NCBI RefSeq assembly: GCF_010367435.1
Contig: NZ_WJWY01000004.1
Coordinates: forward strand, 1-64,000
Direction of reading: 5' to 3'
DNA: 64,000 bases
Origin: Fusobacterium sp. IOR10
GTDB taxonomy: Bacteria; Fusobacteriota; Fusobacteriia; Fusobacteriales; Fusobacteriaceae
Numbering within the stretch: the stretch's first letter is position 1; the number at the start of each line of letters is the position of its first letter. The notes beneath the pieces were generated by a model, which was given only the letters and a program-made list of their open reading frames with translations, searched no databases and had not been told where the DNA came from. Shown piece after piece: positions 17,258 to 28,539 of this stretch. Made by a program: the position numbers and the translations under genes.

Positions 17258-19327
17258 TTAAAGTTCAATTAAATTAAGTTCAGCCATTTCTCTAAAAATA
17301 ACATCAATTTTTTTCAATTGAGACAATCTATTCATTTTTATTTCTTCATTTTTATCGTTAACCATTACATTATTAAAATATTCATTGATTATATCCTCAC
17401 TGCTTAGGACAACTTCTAAATATCCTCTATAATCTTTATCTGATAATTTTCTCTCTAAAGAAATTGTTAATCCATTTACAAAATTGTATAATTCTGTTTC
17501 AACTTTTTCTTTAAATAATTCTTCATTAACCTCTGTATCCATGTGAGATTTTGTAATATTTCCTACTCTTTTTATTATAGATATTACATTTTTAAATTTA
17601 GAATCTTTCATTTCTTCTGTTATAACTTTTATTCTTTCCTCTGTATCAACTACATTATTCCAAGATGTTTTTACAACTGCTAATACAACATCTCTTCTGT
17701 AACCTAAATCAGAAAAAACATTTATAACTCTTTGTTTTAAAAAGTCTAAAACTTCCTTTTCCAAGTCTTTTTTATCTTTCTTTAAAATTCCTGCTTCATC
17801 TAAAATTTCAATGGATATTTCCACTAAATCCTTTAAAGAAACATTTAATTTAGAATTTAGAATTATATTAACTATTGCTAAAGATGCTCTTCTTAGAGCA
17901 AATGGATCCTTTGAACCTGTTACAACAACTCCAACTCCTAAACATCCTACTAAAGTATCTAATCTATCACATATTCCTGTAACAATTCCCTCTTTAGTTG
18001 TTGGCAATTTATCCCCTTTAAATCTAGGGAAATAATGTTCTTCTATACCCTTTGCAACTGTTTCTTTTTCTCCATTTTTAAGAGCATAATCAGCTCCAAT
18101 AAATCCTTGAAGCTCTGTAAATTCTTTTTCATTTATCATATTTGAAACAAGATCTGCTTTACATAGACTTATTGTTCTTTTGATATTTTTTTTATCTTCA
18201 GCATATCCTAATTTTTCAATTAATAAATCTGCTATTTTAGAAACTCTTTCCATCTTAGAATATATAGTTCCTAAATCTTTTTGGAAAACAACTGTTTTTA
18301 ATTTTTCTATATTGTCTTCAAATGGTTTCTTTAAATCCTCTTGATAGAAAAATTTTGCATCTGCAAGTCTTGCTGATAAAACTTTTTCATTTCCTAATTT
18401 TACTTTTTCTGAATATGAAATACCATTTCTAACTACTACAAATTTAGGTAATAATTTTCCATTTTTATCTAGAATTGGGAAATATCTTTGATGAACTTCC
18501 ATTGATATTATTAAAACTTCTTGTGGAACCTCTAAGAAATCTTTATTAAATGTTCCAACTATAGGATAAGGATATTCAACTAAATTTGCAACTTCATTTA
18601 ATAAATTTTCATGAACTAAAACTTGCTCATCTTCTTTAGTACAATTTTGGTTTATCATATCTTTAATCATTTTTTTTCTTTCTTCAATATCAATAATTAC
18701 GTTGTTTTCTCTTATTTTTTTCAAATAATCGTCAACACTGGAAATTTCAAATTTTTCACCAAAAAATCTATGTCCTCTTGATTCTAAAGAACTTTTTATT
18801 CCTTCAATTTCAAATTCCACAAGTTCATTATCACAGATAGCTAAAAACCATTGAATAGGTCTTGCAAATCTAAAGTTTTTATCTCCCCATTTCATTGATT
18901 TTGGAAATTCCAATTCACATACTAATTCTTTTAGTAGATCTGGTAATATTTTTTTTGTTTCAATTCCCTTTGAAAATTTTCTTGCTGCTATATATTCACC
19001 TTTTTTTGTTTCAATTATTTCTAAATTTTTTGGATCTACACCTTGAGATTTGGCAAATCCCATTCCTGCTCTAGATATTTCCCCAGATTCATCATAGGCA
19101 ACTCTTTTAGCTGGTCCCATATTTAAGACATCTAAATCTTCTTGCTTTTCTAATAAATCTTCAACTAATACAACTAGTCTTCTAGGTGTTCCATATATTT
19201 TAACTTCTTTATATTTTATTCTTTTCTCTTTTAATTTTTTTTCTAAATTTAATTTTAAACTATTTAATGCATTTACTAGAAATCTAGCTGGATTTTCTTC
19301 CATACCTATTTCAAACAATAGTCTCAT
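17258..19327 (-). CDS. glyS: Glycyl-tRNA synthetase beta subunit
   Basis: This is the tRNA-binding subunit of the alpha2-beta2 bacterial glycyl-tRNA synthetase. It starts MRLLFEIGMEENPARF, the conserved beginning of GlyS, and keeps the HRYFP and DPFALRR segments and a C-terminal DALR-type domain. An in-frame TTG at 19345 gives six more residues, but it overlaps the TGGAGGA ribosome site, so ATG 19327 (689 residues) is preferred. glyQ ends 19 bp upstream. Last gene of the operon. Confidence 0.96.
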   Translation of the reverse strand: MRLLFEIGMEENPARFLVNALNSLKLNLEKKLKEKRIKYKEVKIYGTPRRLVVLVEDLLEKQEDLDVLNMGPAKRVAYDESGEISRAGMGFAKSQGVDPKNLEIIETKKGEYIAARKFSKGIETKKILPDLLKELVCELEFPKSMKWGDKNFRFARPIQWFLAICDNELVEFEIEGIKSSLESRGHRFFGEKFEISSVDDYLKKIRENNVIIDIEERKKMIKDMINQNCTKEDEQVLVHENLLNEVANLVEYPYPIVGTFNKDFLEVPQEVLIISMEVHQRYFPILDKNGKLLPKFVVVRNGISYSEKVKLGNEKVLSARLADAKFFYQEDLKKPFEDNIEKLKTVVFQKDLGTIYSKMERVSKIADLLIEKLGYAEDKKNIKRTISLCKADLVSNMINEKEFTELQGFIGADYALKNGEKETVAKGIEEHYFPRFKGDKLPTTKEGIVTGICDRLDTLVGCLGVGVVVTGSKDPFALRRASLAIVNIILNSKLNVSLKDLVEISIEILDEAGILKKDKKDLEKEVLDFLKQRVINVFSDLGYRRDVVLAVVKTSWNNVVDTEERIKVITEEMKDSKFKNVISIIKRVGNITKSHMDTEVNEELFKEKVETELYNFVNGLTISLERKLSDKDYRGYLEVVLSSEDIINEYFNNVMVNDKNEEIKMNRLSQLKKIDVIFREMAELNLIEL

Positions 19328-19346
19328 TTTATTCCTCCAATACAAA

Positions 19347-20222
19347 TTATTTATTTTTCTTCAACAAAGGATATCCTAATTTTTTTCTATTTTCCACATA
19401 AATTTCTGCACATTTTTTAGCTAAGTCTCTAACTCTTAAAATATATGCCATTCTTTCTGTTGTTGAAATAGCCCCTCTTGAATCTAAAACATTAAATGTG
19501 TGAGAACATTTTAAAACAAAATCATATGCAGGTAAGACTAACCCTTCATCTAAAATTCTCTTTGCCTCTAATTCATATTCATCAAACCATTTAAAGTATG
19601 AATCTAAATTAGCCAATTCAAATGAATATTTTGAATTTTCAAATTCATATTGATATCTCATATCTCCGTATTTAACATCTTCTGTCCAATCTAAATCATA
19701 AACATTTGATTTATCTTGAATATATAGTGCTATCCTTTCTAGTCCATAAGTAATTTCAACTGGAACTATTTCAAGTTCTAGTCCTCCAACTTGTTGAAAA
19801 TAAGTAAATTGAGTGATTTCCATTCCATCTAACCATACTTCCCAACCAAGTCCCCAAGCTCCTAAAGTTGGTGATTCCCAGTCATCTTCTACAAATCTTA
19901 TGTCATGTTCTTCAGGTATTATTCCTAAAAGTCTTAAACTTTCTAAATATAACTCTTGTATATCTCCTGGAGAAGGTTTCATTATAACTTGAAATTGATG
20001 ATGTTGATAAACTCTATTTGGATTTTCACCATATCTTCCATCTTTAGGTCTTCTTGATGGCTCCACATAAGCAGTTTTCCATGGTTCTGGTCCCAAAGAC
20101 ATTAAAAATGTGTTTGGATTAAATGTACCTGCTCCTGTTTCAATGTCATAAGGATTTCCCAAAACACACCCCTTAGCTCCCCAATAATCTTGAAGAGTTC
20201 TTATTATCTCTTGAAATGTCAT
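19347..20222 (-). CDS. glyQ: Glycyl-tRNA synthetase alpha subunit
   Basis: This is the catalytic class II subunit that activates glycine. It starts [19 protein letters not shown] and carries [30 protein letters not shown] and [10 protein letters not shown], all hallmark GlyQ segments. The 291-residue length is typical. It forms the synthetase with GlyS, encoded 19 bp downstream. It sits after lspA and ileS, so two tRNA synthetases share one transcript; there is no T-box leader. Confidence 0.97.
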   Translation of the reverse strand: MTFQEIIRTLQDYWGAKGCVLGNPYDIETGAGTFNPNTFLMSLGPEPWKTAYVEPSRRPKDGRYGENPNRVYQHHQFQVIMKPSPGDIQELYLESLRLLGIIPEEHDIRFVEDDWESPTLGAWGLGWEVWLDGMEITQFTYFQQVGGLELEIVPVEITYGLERIALYIQDKSNVYDLDWTEDVKYGDMRYQYEFENSKYSFELANLDSYFKWFDEYELEAKRILDEGLVLPAYDFVLKCSHTFNVLDSRGAISTTERMAYILRVRDLAKKCAEIYVENRKKLGYPLLKKNK

Positions 20223-20245
20223 TTTCTTGCCTCCATTTTATATTT

Positions 20246-20707
20246 TTATTTTTCAGATTTATGATCTTTTTTTAAAAACATATCTAAAATTATTAAAGCA
20301 ACTCCTATATTAATATAAACATCTGACATGTTAAATACAAAGCTCCAAATTCCACGAAAATCAATCATATCAACTACGTATCCTCTGAAAACCCTATCTA
20401 TCATATTCCCAATAGCACCACTAACAATTAATAAATAAGATACATTTTCAATTTTTTTATTTTCTTTAAAAGTTCTAATAAAATAAATTAAAAGTAATAT
20501 GATTGCTAAAACTGTAATTACACTGATTATATTTATCTTTCCTTGAAATACACCAAAAGCTATTCCTCTATTTTGGACATATGTTATATGGAAAAAATTT
20601 GGTATTATTTCTAATGTATCACCTAGAAACATACTATTATCAACTAAAAATTTAGTTAGTTGGTCTATTAAGACCAACATAACTATTCCAATCATATATA
20701 TATACAT
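20246..20707 (-). CDS. lspA: Lipoprotein signal peptidase (signal peptidase II)
   Basis: This inner-membrane aspartic protease removes the signal peptide from diacylglyceryl-modified prolipoproteins. Four hydrophobic helices are visible. The catalytic aspartates are D113 in RGYVVDMIDF and D129 in FNMSDVYINIG, with the conserved NRGIAFG near residue 46 and GAIGNMIDR near 98. The 153-residue length is normal. It starts 3 bp past the ileS stop, and this pairing of ileS with lspA is common in bacteria. Confidence 0.95.
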   Translation of the reverse strand: MYIYMIGIVMLVLIDQLTKFLVDNSMFLGDTLEIIPNFFHITYVQNRGIAFGVFQGKINIISVITVLAIILLLIYFIRTFKENKKIENVSYLLIVSGAIGNMIDRVFRGYVVDMIDFRGIWSFVFNMSDVYINIGVALIILDMFLKKDHKSEK

Positions 20708-20710
20708 ATT

Positions 20711-23503
20711 TTATTCTCCTAAAACTGAAGCACATCTAGGACAAAGAGTTGGATGATTAGGATTTTCTCCTATTTGTTGTGAATATTTCCAACATCTTTC
20801 ACATTTTTCCCCATCTGCATGAAGAACTTTTACAAATAATTCAATTTCATCATCTTTAACAAATGTTTCATCTGTTTCATCTGCATATTCTAATTGAGAA
20901 ACAATAAATACCATTTCTAATAATTCTTGATTTTCTTTAATGAATTTCTTTAAAGTTTCATCAGAAGTTGAAATTAATACTTTTGCATCTAAAGCGTTTC
21001 CAATTATTCTATCTTGTCCTTGTCTTGCTTTTTCAAGATATTTATTTACTGCTTTTCTTAATTTTATTACATTATCCCATTTACTTGATAACTCTTCATT
21101 TAAATATTCATCATTATTTTCAAACCATTTAGTTAAATGAACAGATTCTTGATCCTTGTCGTGTTCTGGTAATTTAGTCCAAATTTCCTCTGCTGTGAAA
21201 GAAAGAATTGGTGAAACCATTTTAACTAAACAAACTAAGATTTCATTCATTACTGTTTGAGCTGCTCTTCTGTCAACTGAATTTGAATTTTCTGTGTATA
21301 GTCTATCTTTAATTATATCTAAATAGAAAGCAGACATATCTATTCCTGCAAAATAATGAATTGCTTGGAATAAGTTATAGAATTCATATTTTTCATAATT
21401 TTCTGTAACTTGTCTTTTTAATACTTCTAATTTATGTAATGCCCATTTATCAACTTCATGTAATTTATCATAAGAAACTGCATCTACACTTGGATCAAAA
21501 TCAGAAGTGTTTCCTAAAATATATCTTGCTGTATTTCTAACTCTTCTATAAGCTTCAGCCATTTGTTTTAAAATGTTATCTGAAATTTTAATGTCGTCTC
21601 TGTAATCTACAGAAGCACACCAAAGTCTTAAAATATCTGCTCCGTAAACTTTTATTACATCCTCTGGAGACACTGTATTTCCAACTGATTTAGACATTTT
21701 TCTTCCGTCTCCATCATTAACAAATCCATGAGTTAATATCTTTTTAAAAGGAGCATCAAAAGTTGACCCTGCAGATGTTAAAAGAGATGTTTGGAACCAT
21801 CCTCTATGTTGATCTGAACCTTCTAAGTATAGGTCAGCTGGTCTACGTAACATTTTTCCTCTTGTTTCTAAAACTGATCTGTGAGAAACTCCTGAATCAA
21901 ACCAAACATCCATGATATTTGTTTCTTTTATAATTTCTTTTCCTACTAAATCATATTTAGCAAGTAATTCTTCACCTATTAATTCTTCTGCAGAATATTT
22001 AACCCAAGCTGCTGAACCTTCTTCTTTAACAATTCCAACAACTCTGGCTAATATTTCTTGATTAAATAATACTTCTTCATCAACATAGAATACTGGAATA
22101 TGAACTCCCCAAGTTCTTTGTCTTGAAATACACCAGTCAGGTCTTGACTCAAGCATTGATCCAATTCTATTTCTTCCCCAAGATGGTAAAAATTCTACTT
22201 TATCTAATAAGTCTAAAGCTCTTTGTCTTAGGTCTGAATCTCCTTCTGTTTTTACAAACCATTGAGGTGTTGCTCTAACAATTATAGGAGTTTTTGATCT
22301 CCAATCATGTGGATATGAATGGACAAATTCACTGTATGATAACATAATTCCTTTTTCTAATAAATCTTCAGAAATAACTTTATTTGCTTCACTATATAAT
22401 AATCCTGCGTAAGGTCCTGCTTCTTCAGTTAATATACCCTTATGGTTAATTGGTGAAAGAATAGGAAGTTTAAATCTAACCCCTACAACATAGTCATCTT
22501 GACCATGTCCTGGAGCTGTATGTACACATCCAGTCCCTGCATCTGCAGTTACATGTTCCCCAGTAATTATTGTACCTATTCTATCCATAAATGGATGTTC
22601 ATAAGTTAATTTTTCTAAATCTATACCTTTAAATTCTTTTATTAATTTTGAAGTTGTAATTCCTATTTCTTTTATTGCATTTTCTGCTAATTCTTTAGCA
22701 AATATGAAATCTCCCTTTTCTGTTTCATAAACTCCATAATCAAATTCTGGATTTAAACAGATTCCCACATTTGCAGGTAATGTCCAAGGAGTTGTAGTCC
22801 AAATAACTAAGAAAGTTTCCTTTGCTAGTCCTAATTTATCTAAAACATCTTGACCAGCTTTCATTTTAACATAAACTGATGGAGATTTTATATCTTTGTA
22901 TTCAATTTCAGCTTCAGCAAGGGCTGTTTCTGTAACTGGAGACCAATAAATTGGTTTAGAACCTTTGAATATATATCCATTTTTATATAATTCTCCAAAT
23001 ACTTCTAATTCCTTTGCTTCATATTCTGGAGCTAAAGTTAAATATGGATTATCCCATTCTCCTAAAATTCCAAGTCTTATAAATTGTTCTTTTTGAATAT
23101 TAACCCATTTTTTAGCATATTTTGTACATTTTTCTCTAATTTTTAAAGGAGACATTGTTTTCATTTTATCTCCAAGTTCTTCACTTACCTTTAATTCTAT
23201 TGGAAGTCCATGTGTATCCCATCCTGGAACGTATGGAGCGTTATATCCAGAAAGTCTTTTATATTTTAATATAATATCTTTTAAAACCTTATTTAAAGCA
23301 TGACCAATATGGATGTTTCCATTTGCATATGGAGGCCCATCGTGTAATATAAAGCTTGGTTTATTAAAATCTAATCCCTTCTCATATATATTTTTTTTAG
23401 ACCAATCTCTAACCATTAACGGTTCTTTATTTGGTAAATTTGCTTTCATTTGAAAGTTTGTTTTTGGTAGATTTAATGTTTTACCATAATCATTTTTTTC
23501 CAT
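20711..23503 (-). CDS. ileS: Isoleucyl-tRNA synthetase
   Basis: A class I synthetase of 930 residues. The HIGH motif is at 65-68 in [17 protein letters not shown] lies near residue 600 in [10 protein letters not shown], the editing domain (CP1) lies between, and a C-terminal zinc finger has C901, C904, C921 and C924. This is the ordinary bacterial zinc-finger form, not the mupirocin-resistant eukaryote-like form. It starts immediately after the stop of the kinase-like gene, so the two are translationally linked. No T-box is present. Confidence 0.97.
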   Translation of the reverse strand: MEKNDYGKTLNLPKTNFQMKANLPNKEPLMVRDWSKKNIYEKGLDFNKPSFILHDGPPYANGNIHIGHALNKVLKDIILKYKRLSGYNAPYVPGWDTHGLPIELKVSEELGDKMKTMSPLKIREKCTKYAKKWVNIQKEQFIRLGILGEWDNPYLTLAPEYEAKELEVFGELYKNGYIFKGSKPIYWSPVTETALAEAEIEYKDIKSPSVYVKMKAGQDVLDKLGLAKETFLVIWTTTPWTLPANVGICLNPEFDYGVYETEKGDFIFAKELAENAIKEIGITTSKLIKEFKGIDLEKLTYEHPFMDRIGTIITGEHVTADAGTGCVHTAPGHGQDDYVVGVRFKLPILSPINHKGILTEEAGPYAGLLYSEANKVISEDLLEKGIMLSYSEFVHSYPHDWRSKTPIIVRATPQWFVKTEGDSDLRQRALDLLDKVEFLPSWGRNRIGSMLESRPDWCISRQRTWGVHIPVFYVDEEVLFNQEILARVVGIVKEEGSAAWVKYSAEELIGEELLAKYDLVGKEIIKETNIMDVWFDSGVSHRSVLETRGKMLRRPADLYLEGSDQHRGWFQTSLLTSAGSTFDAPFKKILTHGFVNDGDGRKMSKSVGNTVSPEDVIKVYGADILRLWCASVDYRDDIKISDNILKQMAEAYRRVRNTARYILGNTSDFDPSVDAVSYDKLHEVDKWALHKLEVLKRQVTENYEKYEFYNLFQAIHYFAGIDMSAFYLDIIKDRLYTENSNSVDRRAAQTVMNEILVCLVKMVSPILSFTAEEIWTKLPEHDKDQESVHLTKWFENNDEYLNEELSSKWDNVIKLRKAVNKYLEKARQGQDRIIGNALDAKVLISTSDETLKKFIKENQELLEMVFIVSQLEYADETDETFVKDDEIELFVKVLHADGEKCERCWKYSQQIGENPNHPTLCPRCASVLGE

Positions 23504-25900
23504 TTAATTCTCCTCCTTGAGTATATTTAAAGTTATTTTAACGGTTGTTCCAATTTCTGGTTTAGAGTAAATTTTAACTACTCCCTTACAATCTTTTATT
23601 ACCCTTTTCACAAGAGAAAGTCCAAGTCCTGGAGCATCCTTCTTATGAGTAATAAATGGCTGAAAAACTAAATCTAAGTTTTCCTCTGATATTCCTATTC
23701 CATTATCCTTTATATCTATTTTAAGTTTATTTGAATGTTTATCTCTAATTACTACAATATCAATTTTTTTGATTACCTTATTATTTTGCATAACTGCATC
23801 ATAGGCATTTTTTAATAATTCCATAAATACCCTTCTAAGCCTTTTATTATTCCCTAAAATATCCCCAGTATAACTTATAAATGAAGATATTAAAACCTTA
23901 TTATTTTCAGGTAAAGATAATTTAAACTCAGAAATTACTTCAGGAATCAAATGTTCTATATTAACTTCTTCTAGTTTTTCTCTATCTAAAGGATTTGAGT
24001 ATTCTATTAAGACTTTATTAATTTGTTTCATTTGTTCCACTCTTCCTTCAAGAGTTTTAATATTTTCCGCTATGTTTTTATAGTCTCTATTTTTAGTATC
24101 TTCCAATATTTTCAACAAATTATTAAGAGCCTCTTCTCTGTTGTTTAAGAATCTCTCTGCTACTTTACTTATTGTAGTATTTCGTTCTAATTCTATTTTT
24201 TCTTCTTCTTCCACTTTACTTCTAAATTTTATGGAAATATTCATCAAAAGCAATTTTAGTAATTCCATATCTTCTTCTGATATCTTTTTTTCCTTTATAT
24301 AATAATCAAATACCATAACCCCAGTGTAATAATCTATATTGTATACTGGAAATATTAAAAAGTTATTTAATCCTAAACTATTAAATAAATCATTTCCTAA
24401 ATTATGTTTATATCCCTTACTATTATAATATTTTATTTCTCTATCCTTTAAGGCACCAGAAATTATATTATCCTCTGAGAAAGGTATTTTTATAAGTTGA
24501 ATTATTTCTTCTAATTCTTTTATCTGGAAATTAAATCCAGATTTTTTTTCTTTTAAAATATCATTATTTATATCTAGAATATGAGAATTTATTTTGGCTT
24601 TTTCCCCAATAAGAGCATCTCTTTCCCTACTGTATCTAAAAAACATTCCCCTACTGAAACCAAGCCCTAATTCTGATATAAATGCAGTCATTACTTTTTG
24701 TACAATTTTAGTTACATCTTCTTCTGTTTGAACCTCTAGTATTAACTGTTCTATAGTATTCATTTTTCTTAAATTTTCTTTTAACTTTATATTTCTTTGC
24801 TTCAATGTTCTTTGATTATCTTCTAATTTTCTAAGCATTTTTCTTATGGCCACTGCTAAAGTTTTTATTTCTCCATTGGTATTTTCTAGTTTTATTCTAG
24901 TTGAATAATTTCCATCACTGATTCTTTCTGCAGACTCTGTGATATCCTTTAATGGAAGTAATAGTTTCTTTAACATTTTTCCAAATATTGTTGTACTTAA
25001 TGTTACTAGAGTTATTACAATAATTGTTATAAATAATCCTATTATAAATTTTGTAGTGAATAATTTCTCCCTTGAAATAGCAACTCCAAAACATCCTATA
25101 TTCTCATTATTATAATCTTTCAAGGCTAAAATCCCCATATAATAAGGGATTTTCCCAATCTTCTTTTTACTATAATAATATTTATATTTGTTTTCCTTTA
25201 AAGTTTTTAAATTTTGTGGATTTATTATTTCCTTATCTAAATTTTCTTTGAAATCTCCAGTTATATATGAATCCCCAATAAAAGCAAAAATTTTATCTGA
25301 TGACCCTAGCTCAATATATTGTTTAATATATTGTAGAATGTTCAATTCAAAGGGAATAGATGCTAAAATATACTCTTTTCTTTTATTTATATTATTTTTA
25401 TAAGAATATATTATCCTAGAATAAACTTGTTTATCCTCTTTTACAATATAACTCTCTTGAGCTCTAAATCCTCCCAATCTCTTTCCAGAAACAATTATAT
25501 TTTTATCAAATATATGCTTTTTTCCAGTAAAACCTAATATTTCTCCTTTGTCATTTAGCATAGCTATTTCTATTTTATAATATTTTTGAAAATTTTCCTT
25601 TACAAGTTCATTTTTCAAAATATAAGAAAGTATTTTATAATTACTATTATTTTGTCTTAAACGAGTAAAATCATCTTCCCTAGAAATTTTGTTGATATCT
25701 TCTCTAACACTAGTTATATAATTGTTATAAGCTTTCTCAACTATATATATCTTTTCACGGGACATATCAACTAACCTTGATTCCATATCTTCATATGTTA
25801 TGAAGGTTGTTATCATGGCTACCACTAAAGATGTTATTATTATCGCTATATTATTGTAAAATACTATTTTTACAAGAAGAGAATCTCTATTTATTTTCAT
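23504..25900 (-). CDS. Membrane histidine-kinase-like protein lacking the phosphoacceptor histidine
   Basis: Order of parts in the 798 residues: membrane helix (about 10-35), extracytoplasmic Cache-like sensor (about 40-275), second helix (about 283-310), HAMP linker (about 315-365), coiled coil, GAF-like domain (about 380-560), a helical segment where HisKA should be, and a C-terminal ATPase with N-box ELLKNAYDA (about 694-702), DNGIGI (732-737) and GLGLSL (758-763). The helical segment reads ISKVAERFLNNREEALNNLL and has no histidine where kinases have the HE-x-RNP H-box. No response regulator is adjacent. It lies between tex and ileS. It may be a signalling ATPase or an accessory partner of another kinase. 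Confidence 0.78.
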   Translation of the reverse strand: MKINRDSLLVKIVFYNNIAIIITSLVVAMITTFITYEDMESRLVDMSREKIYIVEKAYNNYITSVREDINKISREDDFTRLRQNNSNYKILSYILKNELVKENFQKYYKIEIAMLNDKGEILGFTGKKHIFDKNIIVSGKRLGGFRAQESYIVKEDKQVYSRIIYSYKNNINKRKEYILASIPFELNILQYIKQYIELGSSDKIFAFIGDSYITGDFKENLDKEIINPQNLKTLKENKYKYYYSKKKIGKIPYYMGILALKDYNNENIGCFGVAISREKLFTTKFIIGLFITIIVITLVTLSTTIFGKMLKKLLLPLKDITESAERISDGNYSTRIKLENTNGEIKTLAVAIRKMLRKLEDNQRTLKQRNIKLKENLRKMNTIEQLILEVQTEEDVTKIVQKVMTAFISELGLGFSRGMFFRYSRERDALIGEKAKINSHILDINNDILKEKKSGFNFQIKELEEIIQLIKIPFSEDNIISGALKDREIKYYNSKGYKHNLGNDLFNSLGLNNFLIFPVYNIDYYTGVMVFDYYIKEKKISEEDMELLKLLLMNISIKFRSKVEEEEKIELERNTTISKVAERFLNNREEALNNLLKILEDTKNRDYKNIAENIKTLEGRVEQMKQINKVLIEYSNPLDREKLEEVNIEHLIPEVISEFKLSLPENNKVLISSFISYTGDILGNNKRLRRVFMELLKNAYDAVMQNNKVIKKIDIVVIRDKHSNKLKIDIKDNGIGISEENLDLVFQPFITHKKDAPGLGLSLVKRVIKDCKGVVKIYSKPEIGTTVKITLNILKEEN

Positions 25901-25921
25901 AATATTTCCTCTTAAATATAA

Positions 25922-28087
25922 TTATTTTGTCTTCCTTGTTAACCCAACTCTTTGTCTGTTCATATCAATGTCTTTTACTTTTACTTTTATTATTTGACCA
26001 ACTGAAAGTACTTTACTAGGATCACTTATAAATCTGTCTGAAATTTCAGAAATATGTAATAATGCATCATTTTTTAATCCTATATCAACAAAGGCTCCAA
26101 ATTTAACTACATTTCTTACTGTTCCTTCTAGTTCCATACCTGCTTTTAAATTATCTATTTTTAATATATCTGATTTTAAAAGGGGTCTAGCTAACTCATC
26201 TCTAGGATCTCTTCTATCCTTAATTAAAGCATCATAAATATCTTTTACAGTTTCATTTCCATATTCCTTTTCCTTTGCAAAATTTTCTATGTTAAATGCT
26301 TTTAATTTCTCTCTACTTTCATCTAATTTTTCTCTATATTCCTTTAAAGAAATATTATTATTTTCTAGTATTTCCTCTGCTATTTTATAAGACTCTGGAT
26401 GTATTATAGTACTATCTAAAATATTTTTACCATTTTCAATTATTAAAAATCCAGCCATTTGTTCATAGGCTTTTTTCCCAACACCTTTTACTTTTAATAA
26501 CTGTTTTCTGTTTTCAAAATTTCCAAATTCTTTTCTATGTTCCACAATATTTTTAGCTATATTCTTTTTTATCCCTGATACATGTTCTAACAATGCCCAT
26601 GAAGCTGTGTTTACATTTATTCCAACATTATTAACAACAGATTCTATTACTTCATTTAAAGATTCTGTTAATCTTTTTTGATCAACATCATGTTGATACA
26701 TTCCAACACCTATTGATTTAGGATCTATTTTAACTAATTCTCCCAAAGGATCTTGTATTCTTCTTGCTATTGAAATAGCCCCTCTTACTGTTACATCTAA
26801 ATCTGGGAACTCTTCATTTGCAAGTTTTGAAGCTGAATATACTGATGCCCCTGCTTCATTTGTAATTATATATTTTGTATCCTTTTTAGCTTCCCCTATA
26901 ACCTTTGCTACAAAACTTTCTGTTTCTCTAGAAGCTGTTCCATTTCCTATTGAAATAATATCTATATCATATTTTTCTATATACTTTAAAATCTTATTTT
27001 TTGTTATTTCTAAATTTTTAGGAGAATCCATTGCTTCCACTAAACGAAAAACATCATTGGCAACATAAAATCCATTTTTGTCAACTATAGCTACTTTGCA
27101 ACCTGTTCTATATCCAGGGTCTAGTCCTAAAATATTCTTTTCTTTTAATGGTGGTTGAAGAAGAAGATTTTTTAAATTTTCTTTAAAAATATCTATAGCT
27201 TCTATCTCACTTTTATCTGTTAAAATATTTCTTACTTCTCTTTCTATTGAAGGAAGAATCAGTCTATCTAAAGCATCTTTAACTATTGATTCTTGAATTT
27301 CTTTAAGTTCTTTATTTGAAAATCCAGCTAAAAGTATATTTTCTATTTTAGTTCTTATATTATCTTCTGTTTTTATATTAACTTTTAATATATTTTCCTT
27401 TTCCCCTCTATTAAGTGCTAACACTCTGTGAGATAATATAGTTTTTATTACTTCTGAATATTCATAATAATCTGCATAAACTTTTTTTTCATCTAATTCT
27501 TCTGCTTTTTTAGTTTTTTTAGAATATACTATCCCTTCTTTCAATAAAATATTTCTTATTCTTTCTCTATATTCAGCTTGTTCAGATATTCCTTGAGCTA
27601 TTATAAGTTTAGCACCCTCTACAGCTTCTTCAACTGTTGGAACTTCTTCATTAATATAATTTTTTGCATTATTTAAAAAATCATTTAAATCCTTTGCTAA
27701 ATACATATATTGAGATAATGGCTCTAATCCTTTTTCTATAGCTTTATCTGCCTTTGTTTTTCTTCTTTTTTTATAAGGTAAGTATAAATCTTCCACCTCT
27801 TGTAATTTTCCAGATGATATAATTTTGTTTTTTAAATCCTCTGTTAATTTTCCTTGTTCTTCTATTGAAGATAAAACTTCCTGCTTTCTTTTTTCTAAAT
27901 TTCTTAAATATGTTACTAATTTTAAAATATCCCCTATTTGATTTTCATCAAGATTTCCAGTAACTTCTTTTCTATATCTAGATATAAAGGGAACTGTTGA
28001 CCCTTCATCTAAAAGTTTAATTGTACTTTCTATTTGAGAACTTTTAATTCCTAATTCTTTACTAATAATTAAAAAAAGATTATCCAT
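25922..28087 (-). CDS. tex: Tex-family transcription accessory protein (S1 RNA-binding)
   Basis: The 721 residues show the Tex order: N-terminal helical domain with STVPFISRYRKEVTG (about 30-45), a YqgF/RNase H-like domain starting NILGLDPGYRTGCK (about 320), helix-hairpin-helix units (about 490-560), and a C-terminal S1 domain (about 645-715, GTVRNVVKFGAFVDIG). Tex binds nucleic acid and affects transcription in several bacteria; its exact role is not settled. It is in the same orientation as the kinase-like gene, 21 bp ahead of it. Confidence 0.94.
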   Translation of the reverse strand: MDNLFLIISKELGIKSSQIESTIKLLDEGSTVPFISRYRKEVTGNLDENQIGDILKLVTYLRNLEKRKQEVLSSIEEQGKLTEDLKNKIISSGKLQEVEDLYLPYKKRRKTKADKAIEKGLEPLSQYMYLAKDLNDFLNNAKNYINEEVPTVEEAVEGAKLIIAQGISEQAEYRERIRNILLKEGIVYSKKTKKAEELDEKKVYADYYEYSEVIKTILSHRVLALNRGEKENILKVNIKTEDNIRTKIENILLAGFSNKELKEIQESIVKDALDRLILPSIEREVRNILTDKSEIEAIDIFKENLKNLLLQPPLKEKNILGLDPGYRTGCKVAIVDKNGFYVANDVFRLVEAMDSPKNLEITKNKILKYIEKYDIDIISIGNGTASRETESFVAKVIGEAKKDTKYIITNEAGASVYSASKLANEEFPDLDVTVRGAISIARRIQDPLGELVKIDPKSIGVGMYQHDVDQKRLTESLNEVIESVVNNVGINVNTASWALLEHVSGIKKNIAKNIVEHRKEFGNFENRKQLLKVKGVGKKAYEQMAGFLIIENGKNILDSTIIHPESYKIAEEILENNNISLKEYREKLDESREKLKAFNIENFAKEKEYGNETVKDIYDALIKDRRDPRDELARPLLKSDILKIDNLKAGMELEGTVRNVVKFGAFVDIGLKNDALLHISEISDRFISDPSKVLSVGQIIKVKVKDIDMNRQRVGLTRKTK

Positions 28088-28178
28088 ATTTACTCCTTCA
28101 CCAAACTATAACTGATATTTAATAAAACTATATTATTATATCATATTTTGATTTCTATTTCTATTTATAACATTTATC

Positions 28179-28207
28179 AAAAAAGACAACCTATAAAGGC
28201 TGTCTTA
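28179..28207 (-). terminator. Rho-independent terminator after rpsP
   Basis: On the minus strand AAGACAGCC and GGTTGTCTT form a stem with one G-T pair around a short AT loop, followed by six T residues. It lies 24 bp past the rpsP stop codon. Confidence 0.8.
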
Positions 28208-28230
28208 TTCTTATTTATAGTATTTTGTTA

Positions 28231-28491
28231 CTATTTTTTTAATTCTTCAAATTTAGCCCAAATTCCAGCTTTAGTTAGTAAAGATTTTACTGTTCTTGTT
28301 GGTTGTGCTCCATTTTTTAAGTGTTTTAAAATTTCTTCTTCTTTTAATTCAACTCTAGAATCTTCTAAAGGAAAATAGTTTCCTAAATATGCTATTGCTT
28401 TACCGTCTCTTTTTGATAAATTTTCCATAGCAACTACTCTGTATATTGGATTTTTGTTGCTTCCTAATCTTGTTAATCTTATTTTTAACAT
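28231..28491 (-). CDS. rpsP: 30S ribosomal protein S16
   Basis: An 86-residue ribosomal protein beginning MLKIRLTRLGSNKNPIYRVV, the diagnostic S16 start, and continuing through FYLGNYFP-like and TVKSLLTKAG segments. It binds 16S rRNA early in small-subunit assembly. It follows ffh by 48 bp, so the unit is ylxM-ffh-rpsP, an order widely kept in bacteria. It ends at a terminator. Confidence 0.97.
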   Translation of the reverse strand: MLKIRLTRLGSNKNPIYRVVAMENLSKRDGKAIAYLGNYFPLEDSRVELKEEEILKHLKNGAQPTRTVKSLLTKAGIWAKFEELKK

Positions 28492-28539
28492 TTTCTCACT
28501 CCTTAGTTTTTATTTATTTTAATACTTTTTGTTAGTTAT

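Noticed and set aside
20223-20245. Possible T-box leader for glyQ or ileS
   Set aside because: Both genes follow the upstream gene by a few bases, so no leader RNA exists at these points.
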